Assembly: GCF_947623445.1 (NCBI RefSeq)
Contig: NC_135246.1
Span: 19,340,288 to 19,404,287, forward strand
DNA length: 64,000 nt
Direction: 5' to 3'
Source: Clavelina lepadiformis
Lineage: Eukaryota; Chordata; Ascidiacea; Aplousobranchia; Clavelinidae
Numbering within the stretch: the stretch's first letter is position 1; each line of letters begins with the position of its first letter. The position numbers were made by a program, and so were the translations under genes. Of this stretch, positions 1 to 9,274 are shown in pieces. The notes below the pieces were generated by a model, which worked only from the letters and a program-made list of their open reading frames with translations, was not told where the DNA came from and ran no database searches.

Positions 1-1254
1 TCCCGGTAGGACAATGTTGTCTGAAATGAGTTGGCCGTATTGACTGTGGCCGTTTTGATCGCGATATTTGATGAGAGGACGTTGGCTGAATGCGTTTCGG
101 TACGCAAGTGACGGTAAGACGGTACCGTTGATAGAGTGACATGCTGCTCTGGACATAAAATCTCCAAGGCTGGAACCCATGGTTTGATGTCCAAGAGTAG
201 TAGTGAGTATCTCAGTAGGGAAGATCTTCCCAATTGCTTTGTAGAGTGTGCCAATTAGCTTCGTGAGTTGGCAATGTAGGAACTTGTTCTCTTCGTTGAA
301 GGTAGTGAGAACTTCTGAAATAAGGTCGTCCTGTTGTGTGTCGAAGGTTGCAAAAAGTCGCTCGAATTGAGAGTATGGCGTTCGAAAAGGGGCACGCCTT
401 AGCCGGTTAGGACGAAAAAGAGCGAGTCTGTCGAGCTCTGTACATTGTTGGTAGCGAAAGATAAAGTTGTTGTTGTCGCAGTGAATATGTTTGCCATAGC
501 AGTTTTTCGCACGAGAGGAGCATTTCCTCCAGTGATGTACCGAGATCCCGAGATCAGGTAAGGAAACTCTATATAAGGACGTAGAGTTGTAATGGAGGAG
601 CATCTTGTGAGTCCCGAGAGGCTTGGTTGGTGGGCAGTTGATATGCGAAGGTACTCGCCATATAAACATACGATTGCCCGTTAAGCAGTATCCACGCCCG
701 ATTGAGCACGATGCAAGAGATCCAAGAGACGACGTCATTGTGTCCGTGACGTAATCGTAGTAAATTGTAGTGTGAAACAAGAAGTCGTTTGTTACTGTTC
801 CAGAAGCTGAAGTCGGCCAGACAAACTTATAATGGACTGCATTGCGTGTTGAGTACGCCGCAGGATTAGACAGGATCAGCGGTCCATGTGATGAAACGTT
901 GGTTTTATTCCACGACGAACATTCTGGGTTGTACGGTGGGTGTGCGTCAAAGGTGTTGGCCGATTTTTGATAACTCCCAAAAAAGAAGTAAGTAGTGCTC
1001 CAGGAAGTAATCTGTGAAGTGCAAACTGTTGCAGGAATCTTCTGGAGATGCAGATCTGGAGCAAACACGGTAGCAGAGCAGTTGTGTATGGAGAAGGGTG
1101 TCTGCGTTTGACAATGTATGTCGTCATCAAAGGTATATAACCCGAGAGAATGCGAACGCTGACATAACAGAAATTTCTGTGTATCCGGATGAAGATTCGT
1201 CTGAGCGGCGGATGTGAACAAAAAGAAACATGTAAGCAGCAGACAAACGAACAT
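1..1254 (-). CDS. Env-like membrane glycoprotein of the retroelement, partial (C-terminus beyond the window)
   Basis: An open frame of 418 codons starts at the ATG at 1254, ten bases after the pol stop, and reaches the window edge without a stop. Seen directly: a hydrophobic N-terminus of about 17 residues that resembles a signal peptide, many cysteines, several N-x-S/T sequons, and a basic R-L-R-R site at residues 284-287 of the type cut by furin. The position after pol, the signal peptide and the furin-like site are the usual marks of a retroviral-type envelope that is cut into surface and transmembrane subunits. I cannot assign it to a known envelope family from sequence alone, and the membrane anchor expected near the C-terminus is not in the window. 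No breaks are visible in this part. Confidence 0.72.
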   Translation of the reverse strand, partial: MFVCLLLTCFFLFTSAAQTNLHPDTQKFLLCQRSHSLGLYTFDDDIHCQTQTPFSIHNCSATVFAPDLHLQKIPATVCTSQITSWSTTYFFFGSYQKSANTFDAHPPYNPECSSWNKTNVSSHGPLILSNPAAYSTRNAVHYKFVWPTSASGTVTNDFLFHTTIYYDYVTDTMTSSLGSLASCSIGRGYCLTGNRMFIWRVPSHINCPPTKPLGTHKMLLHYNSTSLYRVSLPDLGISVHHWRKCSSRAKNCYGKHIHCDNNNFIFRYQQCTELDRLALFRPNRLRRAPFRTPYSQFERLFATFDTQQDDLISEVLTTFNEENKFLHCQLTKLIGTLYKAIGKIFPTEILTTTLGHQTMGSSLGDFMSRAACHSINGTVLPSLAYRNAFSQRPLIKYRDQNGHSQYGQLISDNIVLPG

Positions 1255-1264
1255 GTTGTGTTGT

Positions 1265-4200
1265 TTAGTCAGAGAACCGTTTCGGTGGAATGATTTTGCG
1301 ACCAGTCCGAGAAGTCTTTACAACTTCAGGCGGTTTTATAGAAGCAGGAGCAGTGACAGTAGGTGGTGTCGTTTGCTGTTTCGCTGAAGTAGCGGAGACT
1401 GACTGAGGAGCAGGGTGTCGAGTCTGCAAAGAAAAATTTTGTTGATGCGAGGAGGATGATGGTGAGGGAGCATCAATATCAATTGTATAGCTAGGTTTGA
1501 GACGGTCGAGTGAGACGCGATCCGGTTTGCCATGACGGGATATTACAAAATATTTTTCGTATCTTTCCAATACTGGAAAAGGACCAACATAAGGGCGTTC
1601 TAACGCACGTTTGACATGATCGCATCTAACATAAACGCGGTCACAATGTTTCAAATCCGGATGCACGTAGGACTGCATGAATTTTGTATGAGCGGTCGTT
1701 GGAGTAAACTGAAGGTCGTTGATGAAGTCTCGGTAGGCACCGAGGTAGCTGGATGTAGGAACTGCAGAGGTAAGCTTGGAATCAGAAAAGAAACCACCTG
1801 GGAGCCGTAAGGTGTGTCCAAAAGCTAACTCAGCAGGTGTACATTTCAAATCCTGGAGATAGCGATTACGCAGGGCCAAGACAATAAAACCTAATTTGTG
1901 AAACCAACGTTCAGGTTCGTCTGAACACTTGATGGCGCGCTTGATTTCTGCATTTGCACGTTCTGTAATTCCATTGGCAGTGGGGTGGTAAGCTGTAGTC
2001 AGATTGTGTTGAATACCAAGCGAGCGCATAATTTCCGCCCAAGCGGAACTTATGAAACATGGTCCACGATCACTTGTGAGGATGATTGGAACACCGACCA
2101 AGGAACACCAGTGATTTACAAAGTAAGCGGCGACGGTTTCCGTGGTGGCATCAGGGATTGGTATGGCTTGAACGAAACGCGTATAACGGTCAATACATGT
2201 AAGGATGTATTTGTAACCATGGGAGGTTGGTAGTGGTCCAATCAAGTCAATTGCAACATCAGAAAATCGTCCGTAGGGAATTTTAAATTTCCCCGGTGCG
2301 GTTTTAGTGTGGCGGAAAATTTTTCCTTCCTGGCAGTTTGGGCATTGTTGAACCCAGGTAGCGATTTGTTTACACATCCCTATCCATATAAATCTTTCCT
2401 TGATGAGCTTAATTGTGGCTTTTTTTCCAGGATGCGATAAATTATGTAAGTGCAGGAATACTTGACGTTGGAAGGAGGAAGGAACTAGAACACGCTCTGT
2501 GTCAGTGGACACGTCACAAAGGATGGTAAGGTCCTTATTGGGCAGCTTGCAGTCCTGGAGTTTGAGTGATGTTGTTGCGGTGCGTAGTCTTTGAATAGCA
2601 GGATCATTGGCTTGAGCTTGTGCTATTTTCTCATACTCTAAAGGAGGCGGAACGTCCGAAAGAGTATTAATGTTGGGTGCCGAAGGTTGAGACCTTGACA
2701 AGAGGTCCGCCACAACATTGGCAGAGCCTTTGATGTGCTCAATGGTTGTTGTATATTCTGAAACAAACAACAATTGCCGGAACTGTCTTGGAGAGTAATG
2801 TTCGGAGAGCTTACTGAGACTTGAAACCAGAGGGAGATGGTCTGTACGCAAAGTGAATTGTCGGCCTGTCAAGAAGTAGCGGAAATGACGTATTGACTTG
2901 TAAGCGGCCAACAGCTCTCGGTCAAAGCAACTGTATTTACGTTGAGTAGCGTTCAGCTGTCTTGAAAAGAAGGCCAAAGGAACAAGTTGATTTCCTTGCA
3001 ATTGCTCTAATGTCGCTCCAATACCGGTCAACGAAGCGTCAACTGTTAGATAAGTTGGAGCATGGAGTTTCGGAAACGCTAAAGTGCTAGCATTTGCAAT
3101 AGCTTGTTTGCTGCTGGCGAAGGCGCATTCGGCTTCGACATTCCATGTTAAAGGGGCCGCGCGTTTGCTGCGACTGTTCGGAACTAGCTTGTAAAGCGGT
3201 TGTAAGGTTGTGGAACAATGCTTCAGAAAGCGAAAATAATAGCAATAAATTCCCAAGTAACGTTTCAGCTGTTTGCAGGTTTGTGGCTGTGGGTAATCAA
3301 GAATGGCCTGCACTTTTTCTTGAGTTGGTCGTATACCCTCAGAATTTATGTGATGGCCAAGGTAGTCAAGAGACTCGCGGTTGAATTCACTTTTGTCTAA
3401 ATTGAGCGTTAAGCCAAATTCCTCAAGTCGTTGAAAAAGCAACTTAAGGTGTTCAAGATGTTCTGATAGGTTACTACTTCCAATGATGATATCATCGAGG
3501 TAAGCAAAGATTCCAAGGTGCTGAAGGGGACGTACTACTTCCCCTATTAGTCTGGAAAAGGTCCGTGGGGCGCCCGATAAACCGAATGGGAGTCTTGTGT
3601 ATTCAAATTGTCCTAGGGGGCAAACAAACGCCGTTTTATGGACATCTTCTGGAGCCACTTTTATTTGATGAAAGGCGTTTTGGAGATCGCATTTAGAGAA
3701 GACAGTTTTACCATACAAAACCTCGGAAAAACTATGTAAGAACGGAAGAGGGTAACAGCTGTCGATTGTTTGTTTGTTGACTAATTTATAATCAACGACA
3801 AGACGATATTTATTGCCAGAAGAGCCTTTAGGAACGAGCAAGGCCGGACTTCCATAAGGAGAATCACTGTATCGGATAATTTCTCGCTCCAGCAAGCTGT
3901 CAATTTCTTTCTTCAAGATCTGCATTGTTTCTGGGCTATATCGACGTGGACGTGCACGTACAGGAGAACCTGTGGTATGGATGTGGTGAACGATGGAATG
4001 CTTCACTGGTTTAACAGCTGACATGGGTTTTTGCAAGTCTGGAAATTGATGTAAAAGGTCTGCAACAGGATCTATCTGGCTGAGAATGGATATGCGAACA
4101 GGATCACTTTCAACAGGCTCTAACGTATATTGCTGTTGGTTCGGTACATCTATGAGATGCTTGGCTTTAAGATCCAAAACAAAGTTGTATTCAGTGAGGA

Positions 4201-4552
4201 AATCCAGCCCCAATATGCAAAAAGGTGTGTCCGCAAGCACAAATTCAAAGGGATAAGAAAAACGAGGATGAAGGGAAACATTAAGTTGTGTAGTGCCATA
4301 CGTAGTAATTGGCGTGCTGTTAGCAGCGAAAAGCGGTGTTTGCGGTTTGCGGTTTGATACGTCAGCTAAACTAGCGGACAAAAGAGAAGTTGCTGCCGCG
4401 CTATCTACATAAAAGTGAATACTATTGGCGTGATCATATACAGTTAACAAGGGGCAGCCTCTTTTTATTGTTGATGCGATCGACGGGACTGACGGGGTTA
4501 ATGTTGCGTCGATCGCCACGCGTTTTTTGTTGGGCGGGATTGGTTCTCCCAC
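1265..4552 (-). CDS. pol: Pol polyprotein: protease, reverse transcriptase, RNase H, integrase
   Basis: A 1,095-codon open frame. Numbering from 4552, the aspartic protease shows D50-S-A with a later I-L-G-L-D-F block. The reverse transcriptase has Y-L-D-D at 351-354. RNase H carries D505, E546, D571 and D616. The integrase has an H-x3-H...C-x2-C zinc site (H703, H707, C737, C740) and a D769, D828, E864 triad with exactly 35 residues between the last two. A chromodomain is not evident. The frame has no ATG at its start: the codon at 4552 is GTG and a TAG lies just upstream at 4558-4556, so entry is expected by -1 frameshifting from gag at 4528-4522. The protease motif is D-S-A instead of the usual D-T/S-G. 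Confidence 0.95.
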   Translation of the reverse strand: MGEPIPPNKKRVAIDATLTPSVPSIASTIKRGCPLLTVYDHANSIHFYVDSAAATSLLSASLADVSNRKPQTPLFAANSTPITTYGTTQLNVSLHPRFSYPFEFVLADTPFCILGLDFLTEYNFVLDLKAKHLIDVPNQQQYTLEPVESDPVRISILSQIDPVADLLHQFPDLQKPMSAVKPVKHSIVHHIHTTGSPVRARPRRYSPETMQILKKEIDSLLEREIIRYSDSPYGSPALLVPKGSSGNKYRLVVDYKLVNKQTIDSCYPLPFLHSFSEVLYGKTVFSKCDLQNAFHQIKVAPEDVHKTAFVCPLGQFEYTRLPFGLSGAPRTFSRLIGEVVRPLQHLGIFAYLDDIIIGSSNLSEHLEHLKLLFQRLEEFGLTLNLDKSEFNRESLDYLGHHINSEGIRPTQEKVQAILDYPQPQTCKQLKRYLGIYCYYFRFLKHCSTTLQPLYKLVPNSRSKRAAPLTWNVEAECAFASSKQAIANASTLAFPKLHAPTYLTVDASLTGIGATLEQLQGNQLVPLAFFSRQLNATQRKYSCFDRELLAAYKSIRHFRYFLTGRQFTLRTDHLPLVSSLSKLSEHYSPRQFRQLLFVSEYTTTIEHIKGSANVVADLLSRSQPSAPNINTLSDVPPPLEYEKIAQAQANDPAIQRLRTATTSLKLQDCKLPNKDLTILCDVSTDTERVLVPSSFQRQVFLHLHNLSHPGKKATIKLIKERFIWIGMCKQIATWVQQCPNCQEGKIFRHTKTAPGKFKIPYGRFSDVAIDLIGPLPTSHGYKYILTCIDRYTRFVQAIPIPDATTETVAAYFVNHWCSLVGVPIILTSDRGPCFISSAWAEIMRSLGIQHNLTTAYHPTANGITERANAEIKRAIKCSDEPERWFHKLGFIVLALRNRYLQDLKCTPAELAFGHTLRLPGGFFSDSKLTSAVPTSSYLGAYRDFINDLQFTPTTAHTKFMQSYVHPDLKHCDRVYVRCDHVKRALERPYVGPFPVLERYEKYFVISRHGKPDRVSLDRLKPSYTIDIDAPSPSSSSHQQNFSLQTRHPAPQSVSATSAKQQTTPPTVTAPASIKPPEVVKTSRTGRKIIPPKRFSD
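4476..4528 (-). promoter_or_regulatory. -1 ribosomal frameshift signal between gag and pol
   Basis: On the minus strand the heptamer A-AAA-AAC (4528-4522) lies in exactly the gag phase needed for tandem -1 slippage. After a 5-base spacer, GCGATCGACG (4516-4507) pairs perfectly with CGTCGATCGC (4485-4476) around a 21-base loop. The pol frame is one base back (-1) from gag, and the gag stop lies inside the loop. Heptamer, spacer and stem all match the classic programmed -1 frameshift layout. Whether the loop also forms a pseudoknot is not determined. Confidence 0.9.
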
Positions 4553-5757
4553 ATGCTACAACTTGGGTGACAGCGGCGCGCATCCCTACCGAAGCGGGCG
4601 TGGTAATAACATAAGCCATTAGAAGCATCAGACGCGCAAGGGTAATTGCTACGTTGGTAGTCTGGTTTCTGAAATGTGGGGGATGAATGTAAAAAATTAT
4701 ATTTGCGTTGGTTTGCAAAAGAAGAACCATTTTGTCGGCGATTATCTCGATTAAACCCGTTGTTGCTGTATGATTTGTGAAACTGTCCATTGTTTGTGCG
4801 TGGTGATCGTTGTTGCCATGCTGAGTTAAATGAATTGCGTTGGTTTGGCGTATTTTGATTTGTGAAATTCGTATTTCTTTGCCCGGAACTCTTAGATTCG
4901 TTGTTAGCGTTAGATCGTGTATAGCGCGGTGGTTTAGACAATTGAATTTGCTGTATTTGCGGTTGCATTGGGTAGTCAATGTCATCCGTATCAGTGATGG
5001 CAAGGGAAAGGTTGTGCGAAGAAGTTTTTGGTTGTTTAAGCAGCAAGATTTCGTGGGCTCTGCTTGCAAGGTTCTGGAGATCGTGATGTTCCACGCTGGC
5101 TAACGCAATTGCGACGTCTGGTGGTAACGCTTTAAGGAATTTAGCACGAATTAGTTTGACGACTGGCGGAGTAAGATTCTCTTGACCTACTGCGCTCATT
5201 AATTCGCGCATTAAATGTTTCGGGGACTGATCGTGCAGCGTCAGGTCCGCCAACAAAAAATCTAAATGGTCCTCACGTTTATCAAAGTTTCTCAAGATTT
5301 CATTGATCAATATGTCGTAGCAGTTCTGTGCTGACGCCGAAGGTAACCGAAGGAGCGCGAGGTCTTTCGCAGGAATTGCCTCTACCGCCAACAAGTAACG
5401 ATTAGTTTGAGAAGTGATTTGATAAAGAGAAAATTTATGTTCAAGGTGAGAAATCCACGCTTCGGGATTAAATTTCCAAAAGGTAGGAAGTTTAACGTGT
5501 GAAAACAAATCGTTTCGTAAAGTATTGTTCTGTGGTTGCGCGTTTGTTGGTAATTGGTTACTAGTACCCAGACCAGACGGACCAGCAATGCCATTATCGG
5601 GAGTATTTGCAGATCCCTCCCCGTTTTCGTTCGACATAGTTGTATTATTAATTGACTCGTTGGAACGGTCGGTTGATCGTGTGCTCATGTGGTATTCTGT
5701 CTTAGCTTTGCCAGGCACCGAAGTAACTTTTCGTTGTGTCGGCACAGGTTGTGACAT
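4498..5757 (-). CDS. gag: Gag structural polyprotein
   Basis: A 419-codon frame from the ATG at 5757. An N-terminal low-complexity region rich in N, S and T is followed by a capsid-like segment with the K-L-P-x-F-W and P-E-A-W-I motifs of Ty3-type Gag (about residues 85-260). A basic, N/Q-rich region follows. Near the C-terminus is a cysteine/histidine motif of the form C-Y-Y-H-x2-F-G-x2-A-x2-C-x3-C, a non-canonical zinc finger known from many invertebrate gypsy Gags in place of CCHC. The last 55 bases overlap the pol frame and contain the slippery site. The stop at 4500-4498 falls in the loop of the predicted frameshift hairpin. A 211-codon frame at 5069-4434 is a shadow. Confidence 0.9.
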   Translation of the reverse strand: MSQPVPTQRKVTSVPGKAKTEYHMSTRSTDRSNESINNTTMSNENGEGSANTPDNGIAGPSGLGTSNQLPTNAQPQNNTLRNDLFSHVKLPTFWKFNPEAWISHLEHKFSLYQITSQTNRYLLAVEAIPAKDLALLRLPSASAQNCYDILINEILRNFDKREDHLDFLLADLTLHDQSPKHLMRELMSAVGQENLTPPVVKLIRAKFLKALPPDVAIALASVEHHDLQNLASRAHEILLLKQPKTSSHNLSLAITDTDDIDYPMQPQIQQIQLSKPPRYTRSNANNESKSSGQRNTNFTNQNTPNQRNSFNSAWQQRSPRTNNGQFHKSYSNNGFNRDNRRQNGSSFANQRKYNFLHSSPTFQKPDYQRSNYPCASDASNGLCYYHARFGRDARRCHPSCSMWENQSRPTKNAWRSTQH

Positions 5758-5819
5758 TTATCAAAACCGATAGAAAATGTTTTAGGCGGCGCACCGCAAA
5801 AATTGTTCACAATTGAACC

Positions 5820-6420
5820 AAAAAATACTTTACAACAAGAAACTTTTATTTCAAACTGCAGCACAATGCAGCACAATAAGAATAGCTTAAGCTAATTTAA
5901 TAAGGTACAAGCCGATGAGCATGCATTTACAAGCTATGGTTGCAAGTAGTTGTATAAAAAGTGAAAAATCCACTTACCAGTGAAGAACGGCTGTGCGAAT
6001 TGCGAGAGTGTGAGAATTGAAACGCGTCGTTTTTGACACAAGATCGTCAGTGATCACTAGAACGTCGGTGGTTTATTAGAACGTCGAAGCGTCGGGTTGT
6101 CAGTAGAACGTCGGGTTGTCACCAGAAATGTCGGTGGTCACTAGAACGTCGGGGTCATCAGAAATGTAGTGTCTGTACAATGTTTTACACCCTATAGTTT
6201 CCGCAAACAATGGTTTCTCGAAAATTTCCTTACACGAAATAGCCAAGTAATAGTGGTGCAACGTACGGTCGTGCAATGTCTTCCCCAACTAAGCACGGGT
6301 CATACTAGGCTAACACTACTTGCATATAAGCCTGCTGCCCTGCTGCAACATTTAATCCAACACCAGCTAAACCTAAAACGTCATGACTAAGCGTAACATG
6401 ACGTGACATGACTATACAGT
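5820..6420 (-). repeat. Probable 5' LTR and leader of the gypsy-like element (approximate ends)
   Basis: This segment is upstream of gag in element orientation. It contains an AATAAA-like signal on the minus strand near 5845 (TTTATT on the plus strand), as expected in an LTR R region, and a cluster of short tandem repeats at 6049-6167 that could be U3 enhancer repeats. On the minus strand TGGTTCAATTGTGAAC (5819-5804) starts with TGG and could be the primer binding site, but I could not match it to a specific tRNA. Ends are guesses because the partner LTR is outside the window. Confidence 0.35.
6049..6167. repeat. Short degenerate tandem repeats, core AGAACGTCGG
   Basis: Five to six degenerate units of about 17-26 bases follow each other, each containing AGAACGTCG or AGAAATGTCG followed by GGTnGT. 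They sit in the presumed LTR of the gypsy-like element, where such repeats often act as enhancer sites. No coding potential is seen. Confidence 0.7.
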
Positions 6421-6928
6421 TTCACAATTCCTTTGCGATTTCGCAGCATGTCTGTGAAATATGGTTGACTTAGAGAAAAACGCCACATGAGAACAATCTT
6501 AAGCAGTAACAAGTAACTCTGTTTAAGCTAATATTTAATCCTTTTGTATTAAAAAAGTTGTGCAAAAACTTGGAAGAAAGGAATGAAGGCAGATACTCTT
6601 TTGTCAAAATGTATGGTTAATGTGGCTTCCGCAAAGAGATGTCGTTCTCTAAAACTTTGATTTTGTTAAGGCCTTTTTTCATTTAATGTTTACCATTTAC
6701 CAGCAATCTTCTGTGAACTGGACTAGCAGCACCGACAATAGGCAATGTATTTCGGCGATTTTAGAGCTATTTTTGATGATTTTTTGAAAGAAATTTTTTA
6801 TCATTAATATTTTCTTATAACCTGAATAAATATGGGTCGGTAGCCGGTGCTCCATCGATGAGGAATCACATCGCCGAGCTTAAGTGGTGCAAACATTTTC
6901 TCAGCATTTGCTCTATTATAAATATTTC
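6421..6928. other. Intergenic, no gene seen
   Basis: AT-rich sequence between the retroelement leader and the promoter region of the otubain gene. No coding exon, RNA gene or convincing repeat was found. Confidence 0.5.
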
Positions 6929-7030
6929 GGGTCTGGTATACATGTGCACTACCAGATGACGTCACAATTTGAGTAGCTGATGTCTAGTATACAAAAGCAT
7001 CCCGTGGTTGTGCATTTCTATACTAGACCC
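6929..7030. mobile_element. Small inverted-repeat element (MITE), family 1 copy A, in the otubain promoter
   Basis: The 102-base unit starts GGGTCTGGTATACATGTGCA and ends with its imperfect inverse, TGCATTTCTATACTAGACCC, giving terminal inverted repeats of about 25 bases. The middle holds GATGACGTCACAATTT. It ends about 170 bases upstream of the otubain start codon. Two related copies lie at 10742-10841 and 10852-10984. A clean target-site duplication is not seen, so the superfamily is open. Confidence 0.7.
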
Positions 7031-7202
7031 ATTATTTCTACATTATACCGAGCACCGACAATAGTAAAAACCTAAGGCTTGGTTTTCCCAATAGTTTAGA
7101 CCTTCAAGCTTGCCTACTTTCTGCATTTCAGCGTTTTAAACAACCAAAAAACAAATAAACAATTTGATTTGTTAATCTTAGAATCTCTTTTGTAATTTTG
7201 TG

Positions 7203-9163
7203 ATGGACAACGATAGAAGCCATGATAACTTAAAAGAACAAGATTATCTGAAAGGTTCACCATTTAGTGTTTAGAGTTTTTAATCTGGAATTAAGGGTTT
7301 GCTTAAAATTTTTGCCCCAATGTAATTGGTTAAATTTAATTCAATTTAGGCATTTTTGTTCTTGTTGGCATAACTCAAGCCAGTTATTCAATGTTTTTCA
7401 ACCTTTTATATTCAGACATGCCCAACCATGAGTTTGATGAAGCTGTAAACACCATGCAAAGCTCCATCCAGGATGAGGTATTTTTGTTAACACCAAAGTA
7501 TGCCATATTACTCTGTTAGATTTGTATTTTATTGCTTATTGTTTGCCATTAACTGTGCGGAGAGAAAGTTACGATACTAACCGTTATAGTTATAGGGCAG
7601 TAAAGACACATGCTCACGAACAAATAACAAACACGAAAAAGTGGCGAAGCTCAAGGACTTAAAGCACACAAGATAGAAATAATAGAATTGCGCTTTAAGA
7701 CGGTAGGTTAACATGGCCACCAAACCCATAAAATAGTTCCAAAGTGTAACATATTTACAAAAAATATTACAAACAGCAAAAACGTATTGGAAAATGTAGA
7801 AGACATGCTCACTAGCATCCAAGGCACTGACATTAACACCCGAAATGAAATATACAAAGTAACGTCGTTTGATTACAATTTTGTCGTGCACAGATTGCTG
7901 CTTCTACTGACTTGCTTGGTGACAAACTCGACATATCAATGTTGAAAAATGAATATTCTGCTGATGATGTGCAATATCAAAAGAAGATACAGGTTCGGAA
8001 CTTTAAGATAAATCCTTAGATCCATTCAAATAGTTTTTGTAATCCATGGTGACGTTTTTCATGTTATAGAAAATGTACTGTTATAATGATGTTTATTTGT
8101 GTTCCAGAACCTTGAAAAACGTTACAGCCATGTGAGGAAAACAAGAGGTGATGGCAACTGTTTCTTTCGAGCTTTTGGATTTGGATATTTGGAACACATG
8201 CTAAGTGATAAGAAAGATTATCCAATGTAATATGCTTCAACTTATCTCATAGTTAAGAATTTTTAAGTGGTACTTCTTGCATGTGAGATATATGCACCAA
8301 CATGTTTTGGCGATCGTCAAACAAATTTAACTCGTTGAGAATGAACTTCAAAGACTTTTTTTTCTTCAGCTTTCAAGAAAATGCGTCAAATTCCTTCCAG
8401 AAACTTATGGATCTAAAATATCCCTCATTCACAGTAGAAGACTTTTTTGAAAATGTAATGTGCTTTGGTAGTTTTTTTTGCAGACATATTAATACTTGAC
8501 CTTTATTAGATAAATGACATTACATTGACGTCAAAACTTTTCAGTTTATTTCTGTCGTGAACTCTGTTAAAGAAGGGGTTTCTCATACTGAACTTCTAAA
8601 CACATTCCGAGAGGAGGGAATGTCAAATTATTTTGTTGTCTATCTGCGGCTGATAACATCGTGTCAGTTGCAGAGCGATTCAGATTTCTACCAGAATTTC
8701 ATCGATGGTGGAAAGACATTGGTCGAGTTCTGTAAAACGGTATGGTGTAGAAATGCTTTCTAAAGTTTGATTTTAGTTTTCATGTTGACGACTGATATGC
8801 ATATTTGTCATCATCAATTCTGCTAATCAAAGCAAAACCTCATAAGTGTTAAATAGACAGTGTAATAATATAAAGTGTTGTTTATACAACAACTTAGACA
8901 ATAGAAGATCCTAGACATAGGTTCAATCAGAAAATGGATGAATGTGTAACCGGTCACATTTGTAGGAAGTCGAACCGATGTATTTGGAGAGTGACCACAT
9001 CCATATCATCGCACTGACCAGTGCACTAGGTGCTTCTGTTCGAGTCGCGTACATGGACCGCGGTGGGGACGACTTGAGTTTCCACGACTTCCCCGAAGAT
9101 AGTCAGCCCACTCTACATCTACTGTACCGGCCTGGGCATTATGATGTCCTTTATCCCAGATAA
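7203..9163 (+). CDS. OTUB1: Otubain, OTU-family deubiquitinase (OTUB1/OTUB2 type)
   Basis: Cysteine protease that removes ubiquitin (preferentially Lys48-linked chains for OTUB1) and, in OTUB1, also blocks some E2 enzymes without catalysis. It acts in cytosol and nucleus. Seven exons join in frame: 7203-7254, 7416-7477, 7894-7992, 8108-8226, 8370-8454, 8545-8739, 8966-9163. They encode 269 residues against 271 in human OTUB1. The catalytic triad is visible: D86 and C89 in D-G-N-C-F-F-R-A-F-G-F, and H262/D264 in R-P-G-H-Y-D-V-L-Y. The segment K-E-S-D-H-I-H-I-I-A-L of the family is present as L-E-S-D-H-I-H-I-I-A-L. The N-terminal tail that contacts E2s is shorter in acidic content than the human one, so OTUB1-like E2 inhibition is inferred only from length. 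Confidence 0.95.
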
Positions 9164-9268
9164 CTTGCATTGTCATATTTTTGCACCATTTTCTTTACTG
9201 TGATGTCATGTATTTGCAGTTCAACGCCTTTCCTTGCTGTATTGACATTGTTTTGTGTGACTAATCAT

Positions 9269-9274
9269 AATAAA
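9269..9274 (+). terminator. Polyadenylation signal of the otubain gene
   Basis: AATAAA lies about 105 bases after the otubain stop codon in T-rich sequence, the expected distance for a short 3' UTR. Confidence 0.7.

Larger units (their letters stand above)
1..6420 (-). mobile_element. Ty3/gypsy-like LTR retrotransposon with env-like third gene, cut off at the left edge
   Basis: Read on the minus strand, the element runs from an LTR-like leader (about 6420-5820) through gag (5757-4498) and pol (4552-1265) to an env-like frame (from 1254 past position 1). The pol order is protease, reverse transcriptase, RNase H, integrase, which places it with Ty3/gypsy (Metaviridae) rather than Copia. All three frames are open, so this copy looks young. 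The second LTR lies outside the window, so the outer end, LTR identity and target-site duplication cannot be checked. The upstream boundary near 6420 is approximate. It shares no obvious function with the neighbouring cellular genes. Confidence 0.9.

Noticed and set aside
4434..5069. 211-codon minus-strand frame overlapping gag
   Set aside because: It is the third frame across gag and contains no retroelement motif; gag itself explains the region.
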